Shown one piece after another: positions 1 through 11,640 of a DNA stretch of 36,410 nucleotides. The position numbers were made by a program, and so were the translations under genes. The first letter of the stretch is position 1, and each line of letters begins with the position of its first letter. Source of the DNA: Chrysomallon squamiferum (taxonomy: Eukaryota; Mollusca; Gastropoda; Neomphalida; Peltospiridae). The DNA lies in NCBI GenBank assembly GCA_012295275.1, contig CM022669.1:42501-78910 (forward strand), in the 5' to 3' direction. The notes beneath the pieces were generated by a model. The model had not been told where the DNA came from and ran no database searches. It worked only from the letters and a program-made list of their open reading frames with translations.

Positions 1-200
1 CAGTTACTAATACTCCTATAGGCAGATAAATTACTATTTATAATAACCAGGTTTGTAATAATGATGATTGTCATCATCACAAAAACAAGTAATTAATTAA
101 TATCAGAATTGTAATAATTAGGCAAAAAACTGCATGCAACAACTAAGCATTTATTAAATTTTGTCCCGAATAGTGTAGCGTAGAATTATTGATGTGAAGC

Positions 201-210
201 GTCACGTGAC
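201..210. promoter_or_regulatory. Palindromic E-box (GTCACGTGAC)
   Basis: A perfect 10-bp palindrome contains the canonical CACGTG E-box bound by bHLH-Zip factors such as USF, Max or MITF. It lies about 2.1 kb upstream of the first recognisable exon of the TNF-like gene. No TATA box or first exon is visible next to it, so a promoter role is only a guess. Confidence 0.2.
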
Positions 211-399
211 TCGTTTTGGGTCCTATGTTACTATTTCTCCGCCATAATGCTTACTTCGTACAGAATAAAGGTCTTTGTTTTGGTGATTTTTTTTTTATCA
301 ATATCTTTGGAGGAAGTGTGTCTATTGTTTTATTTATTTTAACTGTCGACAAAACAACAAACGCCTGTAGATTATAATTGCGTTTTTTTTTTTTTTTTT

Positions 400-1040
400 A
401 AATCTGTTAATTTTTGTTGAAAAGGAAATCAATCAATCAAACAACTAAATGTATTGAAACATGCAATCACCAGTTTAAATAATGTTCAAATCATATTTAT
501 TTTTAAATTAAAAATAATAAAAATAAATAAATAAAATAAATAATTTTGTTTTATTCCTCAACATAATTTAGCATTTAAAAAATCATTTAAAATACCACTA
601 AAACTGTGTCGTAGATGATTTTAAACCAACTGTTGTCAAAATATTGCACAGAATATTGAAACATACTGGAATATTTTTGAAAGGCAATTTGTGATACTAA
701 AATACCGTGCACGTTAATGATGATTTTGAATTGCCAAATAAATATTCAGAATTTTCTTTTTTTAAATCTGTTAATTTTTGTTGAAACTGGAAATCACATC
801 AGCCGACCATGAATACAAACACTGAAACACAATCACCAGTGTAAATAATGTTCAAGTTCATATTTATTTTAAATTAAAACATTAAAAGCATTGCAATATA
901 TAAATAAATAAATAGTTTTGTTTTATTCCTCAACATAATTTAGCATTTAAAAAATCATATGCCGATACCATTGCGAGATACTGTGTCGTAGATGATTTTA
1001 AACGGTAACTGTAAGGTTAAAAATATTGCACAGAATATAG
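400..1040. repeat. Diverged direct duplication (two units of about 260-275 bp)
   Basis: The stretch from about 400 to 660 recurs at about 765 to 1040 in the same orientation. Shared landmarks, in order, are AAATCTGTTAATTTTTGTTG, AATCACCAGT, a TTTATTCCTCAACATAATTT block, and GTGTCGTAGATGATTTTAAA. The units have diverged by substitutions and short indels, so the duplication is old. No coding potential is seen. The rest of 1-1100 is AT-rich with nothing recognisable. Confidence 0.75.
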
Positions 1041-1103
1041 ACTCGGATGATCCCTGCAGATGTATATTGTCACATTTTTCTAATTTTCATTTGTACTGTT
1101 TCC

Positions 1104-1990
1104 TTCCAGGCTTCTTTGCACCTGTTACTAAATGTTTACACATGATTTCTTCTTTGCACCTGTTACTAAATGTTTACATATGATTTCTTCTTTGTACCTT
1201 GTTACTAAATGTTTACATATGATTTCTTCTTTGTACCTTGTTACTAAATGTTTACATATGATTTCTTCTTTGCACCTGTTACTAAATGTTTACATATGAT
1301 TTCTTCTTTGTACCTTGTTACTAAATGTTTACACATGATTTCTTCTTTGTACCTTGTTACTAAATGTTTACATATGATTTCTTCTTTGTACCTTGTTACT
1401 AAATGTTTACATATGATTTCTTCTTTGTACCTTGTTACTAAATGTTTACATATGATTTCTTCTTTGTACCTTGTTACTAAATGTTTACATATGATTTCTT
1501 CTTTGCACCTTGTTACTAAATGTTTACACATGATTTCTTCTTTGCACCTTGTTACTAAATGTTTACATGATTTCTTCTTTGTACCTTGTTACTAAATGTT
1601 TACATATGATTTCTTCTTTGTACCTTGTTACTAAATGTTTACACATGATTTCTTCTTTGCACCTTGTTACTAAATGTTTACACATGATTTCTTCTTTGCA
1701 CCTGTTACTAATGTTTGCTTACTTTTCTTCTTTATACTTTCCTATTAAATGTTTACATTCCTTTCTTCCTTACAAATTTTTATTAAACGTTTAATACTTT
1801 GTTACCAAATGTTTACCTTCTTTTTGATTTATACTCTTTTTTTTATTAAATGTCTACCTTCATTCCTTCTTTATAATCTTGTTATTAAATGTTTTATCTT
1901 TCTTTCCTCTCTATATTCTGTTATAAATTGTTCACATTCCCATCTTCTTTATACCTTGTTTAGTTGTATTAAATGTTTACCTTCCTTTCA
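1104..1990. repeat. 39-bp minisatellite, about 16 units, decaying rightwards
   Basis: A 39-bp unit (38 bp in some copies), recognisable as GTTACTAAATGTTTACATAT followed by GATTTCTTCTTTGTACCTT, repeats tandemly from about 1104 to 1715. Alternate forms differ mainly at GCACC/GTACC and CACATG/CATATG. From 1716 to about 1990 the same motif continues in degenerate form, as variants of TATTAAATGTTTACCTTC. The open frames on both strands exist only because 39 is a multiple of three. Confidence 0.9.
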
Positions 1991-2317
1991 TCTTTAGATG
2001 TTTTTATGTTTGTTTTTTCCTTGACATTCTTGGTGTCACAAGTTGACCTTTCTTCAGTCTCCTGTGTGTAGATGTTCCAGATAGTGTCCACATTTTGAAA
2101 ATTATCCAAATTTTGAATAAGGATTGAGTGAAATAAAAAAAATTAAAAAGAGAAACATATCTACATATACATGCACTAATAAAACACACATACACACTTT
2201 TCTGATGCCATTTCCTTTGACAATTAAATACATACCAAACATCCACCACCACTTTAGAAAATGTGTCTTAGAAACTATTATTATATTCATTATTCTTCAA
2301 TCATTTTAACTTTTCAG

Positions 2318-3252
2318 ATTTATGAAAGAACTTTAAGTGAAATAAAAAATTCATCTGTTAAACCACTGAGGAGAAAAAGATCAATTAGTAAGAAGTTTTA
2401 TATTCTTGTAATGTAAAGCTAATTGTTATGTTTCGCCGGTTTCTAACAACAATTAAAAACATATTTTCTTCATGGGATAGCTAAACTTATTGCATTTTAT
2501 TATTATTTATGAGCTTTATGATTTGTTTGATGATGTTAACAGTTAATCTATTTTGTATATTTTTTTGTTTATTTATTTTTTATTTTTTTATTTTTAAATT
2601 TCCTAACACAGAAGTACATTAATGAATTTTGGTGTATATATCATTAGGCATAGACAGTATATATTATTTGACATTTATAAAATCATTAGGCACATGTAAC
2701 ATACATCACTGTGACACACACACACACACACACACACATACTGGAATGAAATAAAAAGTAATGCAGTAAACTACTATTACTACCACTATCTCTACTAATG
2801 CTGCTACTAGTACTAGTAATCACTACTAATACTAATAAGAGAAAGAAGAATCAAAGTACAAACAGTAGTTAAAATATTAAAGTCATTGTTTATTTATGTT
2901 TTAGCTCTTCATCAGTTGAGTCTGTTTAAACCAATGGTTCACCTACAAGGATTGGAAAAAACAGATTACAGTAGGTGTTTTTTTGTTATTCTTCTTTTTC
3001 TTCTTTTTTTTTCTGAACCTTTCAATCTCAGATCACTTGTATCTTTATTTGTATGTACAAATGTGTTTATATGTATCTGTGTGTGTGTGTGTGTTTGTTT
3101 GTGTGTGTGTGTGTGTGTGTGTTTGTGAGACACTGTGTATTATGGGATATTAATAACTTTGCACCAGTGTGAATGCCATATTGGCAGTGTAGTGTGTGTG
3201 TTTATGTGTGTGTGTGTGTGATTTAGTTATACTGTGCATGTGTTAGTTATAC

Positions 3253-3289
<37 letters not shown>

Positions 3290-3742
3290 TATACTATATA
3301 TTATGGGATATTAATAACTATGCACCAGTGTGAATGCCATATTGGCAGTGTAGTGTGTGTGTTTATGTGTGTGTGTGTGTGTGATTTAGTTATACTATGT
3401 TTGTGTGTGTGTGTGTGTGTGTGTATGTATTATACTATATATTATGGGATATTAATAACTTTGCACCAGTGTGAATGCCATATTGGCAGTGTAGTGTGTG
3501 TGTTTATGTGTGTGTGTGTGTGTGATTTAGTTATACTGTGTATGTGTTAGTTATACTGTGTTTGTGTGTGTGTGTGTGTGTATGTATTATACTATATATT
3601 ATGGGATATTAATAACTGCACCAGTGTTAGGTGCCATATTGGCAGTGTAGTGTGTGTGTGTGTTTATGTTATGTGTGTTTGTTGTGTGTCTGTGTTTGTG
3701 TGTGTGTGTGTGTTTATGTGTGTGTGTGTTATGATTTATTAT

Positions 3743-3774
<32 letters not shown>

Positions 3775-4253
3775 TGTGTTATACTACATATTATGGGATA
3801 TTAATAACTGCACCAGTGTTAGGTGCCATATTGGCAGTGTAGTTTACTGGAGTAAGTGGTTGTTTTATTCTGTTAAGCTGATTTACAACTGTATACAACA
3901 GTATGTATATTTGTATGTATTTATGAATGACTGTTCTCTGTCTTGTGTACATGTGACTCTGCACTTAGACAATAGTGAGGAAAGCACTGGTACAGGATGT
4001 CAAAGTCCTGTCATACCTCACAAAGCACCAGTGATGAGTCTTAAATATATGACACCCGTTCACCTGCACTCTGGAGGTGACGTGTACGTATGTTTGTGTT
4101 TCTGTGTATGTTTATGGTTACGTTTATGTACATGTATGTATGTGTATTGTTGTTGTTTTTGATATTATTATCATTATTACCATTATCATCATTATGACTT
4201 TATTATTCTTGTTATTATTATTGATACTGTTGTTATTATCATTCTTATTATTG

Positions 4254-4327
<74 letters not shown>

Positions 4328-4797
4328 TTTATTTTTTTTTTATTTTTTTATTTTATTTTTATATAGCAAATGACACATCAATTCGGATGATTCGAAACTG
4401 GAACAGTGAAGACCAGTTTAAACGCAGTATTATTCGGAACTGGATGAAATACGAAAATGGTAAAATAACCATACCAACACACGGAATGTATCGAGTCTAC
4501 AGTCAGTTGGTCTTTGACTGGCAAAAACTGAAAGACACACATTACGGTGAGCACCGAATCTGGAAACATCAAGTGATGATACACAATGCAACCACGGCTG
4601 AAGATGAGGTGTTGCTTAGCAACGAATTCACTGAGTGCGACACTGACTTCAACAGAAAGTATGATGAATACCCAAGTTATCTGAGCGGAACATTCACTCT
4701 AAATGCTGGTGACTTGGTGTACGTGAAAACCTCTCATTTTCATCACATAATGGCTGATCCAACGCGCCATTTTTTAGGTGTAAATGTGGCTTGGTGA
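2318..4797 (+). CDS. TNF superfamily ligand, four 3' exons (furin site, stalk, complete TNF homology domain)
   Basis: Four exons join with matching phases: 2318-2387 (enters in phase 0, ends with one extra base), 2905-2970, 3969-4076 and 4367-4797. Together they give 675 nt, or 224 residues plus a TGA stop. All junctions are AG/GT (TTTTCAG|, A|GTAAGA; TTTTAG|, |GTAGGT; CACTTAG|, G|GTGACG; ATATAG|). Exon 1 encodes PLRRKRS, a basic furin-type site typical of ligands shed from the membrane. Exons 2 and 3 encode the stalk and the first strand of the domain (KAPVMSLKYMTPVHLHSG). The last exon carries the diagnostic blocks ITIPTHGMYRVYSQLVFDW, YLSGTFTLNAGDLVYVKTS and the C-terminal FLGVNVAW. This is the jelly-roll that trimerises and binds TNF receptors outside the cell. 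The cytoplasmic tail and membrane anchor must be encoded further upstream and were not found. EDA-, Eiger- or TNFSF-type subfamily cannot be decided. C1q is less likely given the strand motifs. Confidence 0.87.
2714..2738. repeat. (CA)n microsatellite
   Basis: About 12 uninterrupted CA units lie in intron 1 of the TNF-like gene. Confidence 0.9.
3075..3850. repeat. Compound tandem repeat, five units of a (TG)n tract plus a conserved block
   Basis: Five copies of a unit of about 145-190 bp fill most of intron 2 of the TNF-like gene. Each holds a long (TG)n tract followed by TATTATGGGATATTAATAAC, then GCACCAGTG and GCCATATTGGCAGTGTAG. The last two units share a variant of the second block (GTTAGGTGCCATATTGGC), so they duplicated together. 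Unit length varies with the TG tract. Confidence 0.9.
4157..4350. repeat. (TTA)n / (TTATCA)n microsatellite
   Basis: An imperfect to perfect trinucleotide tract of about 190 bp merges into the polypyrimidine stretch before the acceptor of the last TNF-domain exon. Length variation here could affect splicing of that exon, though this is inference. Confidence 0.9.
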
Positions 4798-4915
4798 ACA
4801 GTACTTTGAAAACAGGACTTAGCAGACTTTCTAATAATACTATAATATACAAAGACATCCGTACAATATATACTTATCTACTTATATACTTATATACATG
4901 CACACACAGAAAGAG

Positions 4916-5012
4916 ATACAAGATCACAAGGGAGAGTCTTTGGCAGCAAAAAAATGTCTGAGTCTTCATTTTAAACGTAATTATCTTGACTCTCCCTTGA
5001 CTGATCTTGTAT
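4916..5012. other. Long perfect-stem hairpin in the TNF-like gene 3' region
   Basis: ATACAAGATCA..CAAGGGAGAGTC at 4916-4938 is matched by its reverse complement at 4988-5012, with only a two-base bulge. The stem is 23 bp and the loop is about 49 nt. It lies between the TGA at 4797 and a polyadenylation signal at 5068, so it should be within the 3' UTR. It could be an RNA control element, a miRNA-precursor-like hairpin, or the arms of a tiny inverted-repeat transposon remnant. Confidence 0.7.
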
Positions 5013-5067
5013 TAAAATCTGTTTCCAAACAAAACTGAGATAATTTAATCATTTGTTTTTCATTTGT

Positions 5068-5073
5068 AATAAA
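5068..5073 (+). terminator. Polyadenylation signal AATAAA (TNF-like gene)
   Basis: AATAAA lies 271 bp after the TNF-like stop codon and is followed by a short A-rich stretch. It is the best candidate 3' end of that transcript. Confidence 0.5.
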
Positions 5074-5228
5074 ATTCAAAAAAAAAAAATTGTTGTTTGT
5101 AATGTATTATATTTAGATCCACATGATGAATTATGATGGTAAACCGTTTTGATCTCACGCAGTAGGGCCCTGAACCATTCCCTAACAGGCCGTGGAAAGT
5201 TTTAACAGGATATTTAGATGTACTGTTT

Positions 5229-5485
5229 GGTGCTTCTTTGGCGTGTCATTTACAACTTAAATGGCGACGATATAGAAAATGTCAGTTTATAAGATTGTAT
5301 ATTACTTTAAATTTAACAGGAAATGTTAGTTTATAGCAAACTTATTCACCTTTTAAGATCAATTCAACGATAAATTATAAAAATATATTAAAAAAAAAAA
5401 AAAAAAAACTACAAGAATAAAAATATAATAATTAAAAAAAGCGCATAGAGTTTTCTCATTGTAGATCACACGCCAAAGTAGCACC
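5229..5485. mobile_element. 257-bp MITE with terminal inverted repeats and 8-bp target duplication
   Basis: The left end, GGTGCTTCTTTGGCGTGT, matches the reverse complement of the right end (ACACGCCAAAGTAGCACC) at 17 of 18 positions. Weaker matching continues inward for several bases. TACTGTTT is present immediately outside both ends (5221-5228 and 5486-5493), a perfect 8-bp target-site duplication. No transposase fits inside, so this is a non-autonomous element. An 8-bp duplication fits hAT, P or Merlin families. The GG-starting ends do not match the hAT copy next door. Confidence 0.88.
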
Positions 5486-5763
5486 TACTGTTTTCTCTGT
5501 TTAAGTTAGAAAATTGGTCCTAATTTTCTTATTAAACCGCGGGTTGCAATTTAGGTTAAACCTACTTGTAGAATTCGTTAGTAGCTATTTTTGTACTTAT
5601 TATAATGTCTTATACTGTTGTGCTATTAAAGTACAGTTTCTGAAAATGTGACATTGATTATTTACTTATATAGCTTACTTCAATACAGTCTAACACTATG
5701 GTTCCCAACCATTTTAGTACCATGCCCCACTTTTTTATCACAAATTTCTTCATGTCCCCCACC

Positions 5764-5951
5764 CGTTAATTGTTTAGTATGATATAACAATATCAGTTAA
5801 TTGTTTAGTATGATATAACAATATCAGTTAATTGTTTAGTATGATATAACAATATCAGTTCATTGTTTAGTATGATATAACAATATCAGTTCATTGTTTA
5901 GTATGATATAACAATATCAGTTAATTGTTTAGTATGATATAACAATATCAG
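5764..5951. repeat. 31-bp tandem repeat, six units
   Basis: Six near-identical copies of TTAATTGTTTAGTATGATAT followed by AACAATATCAG lie just inside the left end of the hAT element. Variants show TTCATTG instead of TTAATTG. The unit is non-coding and internal to the transposon. Confidence 0.9.
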
Positions 5952-6091
5952 CTTTGAAGAAGTATAACATAAAAAATTGTATCTTTCAAATAAAACTAAA
6001 GGGTTTAACTTCAAATTTAATCAAATAAAATCCATTTTATAATGTGTATAACATATCTACCATCAGATTAAATAAATTCAATTACAATCAA

Positions 6092-7560
6092 TTAATGAGA
6101 CCCTTGAGCCTGATGTCTACTGCAAAGAGATTTTATCCGAGGCAGAAATTTTGTTAATTTCAATATCAAGTCGCCTCGTTTAGTAATATCCAGTTGGTTT
6201 CTTTTCTTCAGTAATAAGTCATTCACAGCACTAAATCCACATTTCACTAAGTATGACGATGGGAATGGTAACAGTAGTTTTCTTGCCAAACTACTTGTAT
6301 TTGGACATTTAGCTTGTGTTTCTTCACAGAGCCACATCATTGTTCCTTTGATTTTGAACAGGGCTTTAATCGAGTCATCATTTTGTAATTCTGAAAGTTC
6401 TCCTTGATACTCCATGGTTACATCTGACAGATCCACTAGCAATGGCCGAGTCATCTGAGAATTAATTTCTTTCAAATCAGAAAATCTGAAGTTGAAATCG
6501 CTTACCATTGTTTTTAAGTGGTCCACAATAACAAGACAAGTAGCATCTGTTACCTCACATTTATTCAGCCAATAAAATTGTTCAAATTTTTTGAGAGAAA
6601 TATTTTAATTGGGATAATTCCAGAAATGATATAAAGCCAAATATCTTGGCCTTTGAATTAACAAGAGTCATATTTGTTCCTTGTAGCTCCTTATTTAAGA
6701 CATTGAGTTTTTCAAATATATCTGCTAAATAACTGACAAGTGCTTTACCATGAACTGTCAGTAACAGAGTCATATAAGGTTTGTCATCCAAGAACTCACT
6801 AAGAACATCAAATAGTTCCATGAATCTGTTCAGGCAATTCCCCTTTGATAACCACCTTACATCAGTATGAAGTAATAATCTTACATAGTCTGCATTTTGA
6901 TCCTTGCAAAATTGTTTGAAAAGACGCTCACATTTGGCATCAGTGTTGATGCATTTTATAACTGCATTCACTGTCTCGTTTAGAACAGGGGAAACTGTTT
7001 TGTAAACTAAATTCTGTCTATGAATAACACAATGCACTAACAACATTTGGGGATTGTCGTCTTTCAGTAATTTTAAAATTTTATTTTTCTTGCCCATCAT
7101 CACTGGAGCACCGTCTGCAGCACAAGATATAATGTTCTCCATTGGTATCTGCTTATCATCTAAATATGTTTTAAATTTCTTATATTATATCAACTGCAAT
7201 AGTGGTGGTTTCTAATGCTTCGCAAAATAGCAAATCCTCAATAAATTCTCCATTATCAGCATATCTTACATAGGCCATTAACAGAGCTTCACTATCTCTT
7301 ACAGTTGTTTCGTCCAACTGTATTGAAAAGTTTGTATATTTTAATTTTTCAACAAGTTGTACTTCTACATCACAACTCATTTCATCAATCCTATTACTGA
7401 GCGACATGCTTTTGAGATCTTGGTCATCTTTTTCAAGAACTACTTTCAGAAAAGTTGATATTTGCGGGATTAATTAAATTCTCCTCTATTGTATGATTTT
7501 TTTTCCACATTTTGCTATGAGAAGAGAAATTTCATAAACTAAAACTCACCTTCTTAAACA
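6092..7560 (-). pseudogene. Broken ZBED5/FAM200-like hAT transposase
   Basis: Three reading frames on the minus strand, roughly 7560-7180, 7175-6582 and 6590-6092, each carry part of one transposase. In order they show an N-terminal block (HTIEENLINP, then KSMSLSNRIDEM, with a stop between them); the catalytic core (SIQLDETT, AADGAPVMMGK, LVHCVIHRQNLV, LLLHTDVRWLSKGNCLNRF); and the C-terminal dimerisation region ending FPSSYLVKCGFSAVNDL and the final HQAQGSH. Frameshifts lie near 7180 and 6590, and at least one stop lies between 7410 and 7480. The N-terminal BED zinc finger expected in the family is missing, apparently deleted between about 7560 and the right end. Proteins of this type catalyse cut-and-paste transposition. 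This copy cannot. Confidence 0.85.
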
Positions 7561-7787
7561 AGTCAGAAGCCACGCATATAGCTGGTGCCAGATGCACGAT
7601 GATATTAGTGTGTGAACACTTGACTAGACTGCACAAGCTGTTGTGCTCAGCTAGGCTGTAATTACAATTTTACCCTATAAATTTATAATTTTTATAAAAT
7701 AAAATAAAAATGTTGATATTAGTATATTTTTTCATATTGCCTCCCCTATTATTATTGAATTGCCCCCCACGTTGGGAATCACTGCTC

Positions 7788-10575
7788 TAGGGGTATCCGA
7801 TATGGGGTCTGTGTACGCATAGAAAGAAATACCGTAGCACGTTTTTGTACACTAGAATGCAACAAACACAAGACACTTTCAAAACCTGTATTCGCGCTAG
7901 CGCTCAACATTCAATTCAGTAGTATAGCATAATACAGATGGATAGAAATATTGTAATATTGTAACAACAGTTACATCAGGGTTAATACAATCAGAAGAGC
8001 AAATATTTATATGTGTAACAAGTTACCCAGTGCGTCAAGTGACCGTTATTTCCACAGTTTTGAATTTTTATGAATTTTTATTAATTAATTAATTGCACTA
8101 ATTAGCTCAAATGTACCTTAAGCCTTAATTAAGTAATTCTCAAAAAAAAAAAGATTAATGAATTGCACAAGCCTTTACATTTTTCAAGCATTTTGCTAAC
8201 ATTCACTTTTTAATTATTTGTATATTATTTTTGTATCATTTACCATTAATTTGCTTTACGAGTTCATTATAGTATATAGATGAAATAAATTCACAAAAAA
8301 TGTAACTTGCTAAGAATTGTCTGCATAATCAACATCTTTATCAGAAAGAAAATATGACCTAAAACAGAAATATTATGCCACATAATTACTAAATCAAACA
8401 ACACAGACGAAAAATCTAACTTTTCAGACACCGACAGCAACAACAACGACAACAGTCGCGTCATTGGCTGAGAACAGCAGACATTTTGGTATTCAAAATT
8501 AAGAACGTGCTACCCTAAAGATTTGTATGAAATTTAACAGACCATCAGTGAAAGATATAATTTGTAACTTGTATATAATTTGACGCTCCGAGTAAGCTTA
8601 TGGACGATCATTTGTCTGTAGAATATCTGTTGTTTATCAAAGATTACATTACAGATTACAAAACAAAGATGAAACTGAATATATAAAAGTAATGACGAAG
8701 CAAAAACGTGACACAAAAACGTGACACAAAAGTCGTGCGAGCTTCCGCTTCCCCTCAGTGAGGGCTTTGTGACTTCGGTTAACAACGAGAGGTGAAGGTT
8801 TCGATCAAAGAGTGCGATTTGTTAGTAACACGGCCAATGCGGAGTATAAAATTTCCAGATATTTCTGTAAATCGAAAGATGATAGCCATCAGCTAACAAA
8901 GATTATTTATCCAAATGTCCGACTGAGCTGTTCTCCACTAGAGCTCGGCCTAGGACGTTAGTTTCGCTGAATCTCCTCAGTTGAGAGCAGACGTTACTTT
9001 GACCTACAGAGAGGTCATCGATTATTTCCAATACGACGGAATATAACACACGTAACGTCACAATGTGGATTTTTATTTTATTTTATTTTATTTTATTATT
9101 ATTACTTTATTATTAATATTATTATTATTATTTTAGAATTTCTTTATTTCTTCTTTTCCTTCTTCTTTTCCTTCTTATTATTTTGCTTACTTTCCAGTTA
9201 AGCATAGTTCATTTCGAAGTTTTCTTATTAAATATGACACGTAACCGAAATATGCTGGTATAGTTATTGCTTTTCTTTTGCTACGTTCTTCAGTTTTTAT
9301 TCAATTATTATTTATTTGTTTATTTATTTATTTTGATGTCAAGATTATGAATACATAATCTATAACTGCTGTTATTTAATCAACTATTAACATTTGATAC
9401 AATTATTTAGATAGTAAATAAAATTACTTTTCAGTGGGCTGTAACATATATGAATTATAAATAGACAGAAATGTATGAACATCCTCAGTGTTACCTAGTT
9501 TCTGTTTCCTTCTACCTTATTTTTACCTCACTCACTAAAAATGTGACAGTCCACGTACCTCGAACAACAAGTTCTTAGTGTTTGACTAAATGGCGGTTTA
9601 CTCTGCAAGTTCACAATGTTTCTTTTTGAAACTTAAGAGTTACAGGTTTTTTTTTCTAACGTTGTGATAATGCTTTATGTAAAAATGTTGAAACACATGC
9701 ACAATCCCCCCAACAAGAAAACAACGAAACGGTAAACTGTTTATTATTTTAAAATAGTTATATTTTACTTGTATTTTTTTCATTCTTTCTTTCTTTAACT
9801 CTTTCATTCTTTCTTTCTTCTGCTCTTTTTATTTGATATGTTTTTAAATCAGTCCCATTTGGCTATTTCCCACTCCAGCCCGTGCTCCATGACGTGATAA
9901 ACAAAGACTGGTTTGTGTTTTCCTGAAACTTCACGTAAAACCTGCCTTCATTTTATCAAAAGCCTCGCACAAGTCGTCAGCGAGTTTGATCTGTCTTTAC
10001 TACAGAATGTATCACCCATATAACATTTAAAATATTTTATGTTCTCCGTTAAAGAAAACATTTCTTCTGTCTATCCTAGTCAGTACAGAACAACTGGATT
10101 ATCGAAGACAATATTTTCCTGTGTGTGGGTAGGTGCAGATATGAAACAACTTCCTACTACTTCATAGCGGTAGAGTACAGCAGTGATTGTCTGTTTCATA
10201 TAATGGTAATACAAAAGCATTATATGTAATCATGTTAATATTAAAATCTATTCTCAGTCATTAAATACTAATTATTAAGACATATCTTATTACAGAAATG
10301 TAAATCTAGGTTTGGACGCAAAGACTACAAAATCTTTGAATAATTACAACTTTCAAGATCATCTTTTGGCAGTTTTATATTACTAGAGTTAAGTGTTTCC
10401 CATATCCAAATATTTCAACATTTGTTTGCTTGAATTATGGACTATACTCGAGAAGAAAGGAAAAATATAGGAAATATTCATTAATTATTATATAAACATT
10501 TCTTTTAAAAAAAATCATTGAAGATAAACTAGTGTATTATTATAGAGCAACAGCTTAATAATAATAAACAACAAT
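7788..10575. repeat. Array flank module S, copy S1
   Basis: Non-coding sequence paralogous to 32737-34330 (module S4), starting exactly at TCTAGGGGTATCCGATATGG beside the hAT element. Its right half is paralogous to 12000-13330 (S2) and nearly identical to 18911-20180. It contains the conserved CTAAATGGCGGTTTAC block near 9586, a tandem GTGACACAAAAAC near 8697-8722, a TATAAAA at 8844, and T- and TTTTA-rich tracts. No convincing gene was found. Small open frames such as one at 8534-8785 (minus) are not conserved in S4. Confidence 0.8.
9541..9632 (+). promoter_or_regulatory. Array-conserved block A (candidate promoter or 5' non-coding exon), copy 1
   Basis: A block with CGTACCTCGAACAA, then CTAAATGGCGGTTTAC and TTCACAATGTTTCT, recurs five times in the window (here, 12788, 19147, 22342 and 34217). 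It is among the best-preserved parts of the flanks even in the most diverged copy. AAATGGCGG resembles the core of YY1-type promoter sites. This copy has no gene directly downstream. Confidence 0.4.
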
Positions 10576-10576
10576 A

Positions 10577-11640
<1,064 letters not shown>

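Larger units (their letters stand above)
5696..7785 (-). mobile_element. hAT DNA transposon, ZBED5/Buster-like, degenerate
   Basis: The ends CTATGGTTCCCAACC (5696-5710) and CGTTGGGAATCACTG (7771-7785) form imperfect inverted repeats of the CAGTGNTTCCCAACC type known from hAT elements. Flanking octamers GTCTAACA and CTCTAGGG share only TCTA but fit the TCTAGA-like target preference of this group, so any duplication has decayed. C-rich subterminal runs (TGCCCCAC, GCCCCCCA) face each other near the two ends. The element encloses the broken transposase described separately. A related sequence without the element begins at 32737. Confidence 0.75.

Noticed and set aside
1244-1794. Repeat-encoded peptides on both strands (LVTKCLHMISSLY units)
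   Set aside because: They follow only from a 39-bp minisatellite, with no start context, splice structure or homology.
3254-3838. Val/Cys-rich frames
   Set aside because: Products of the (TG)n tracts in a TNF intron.
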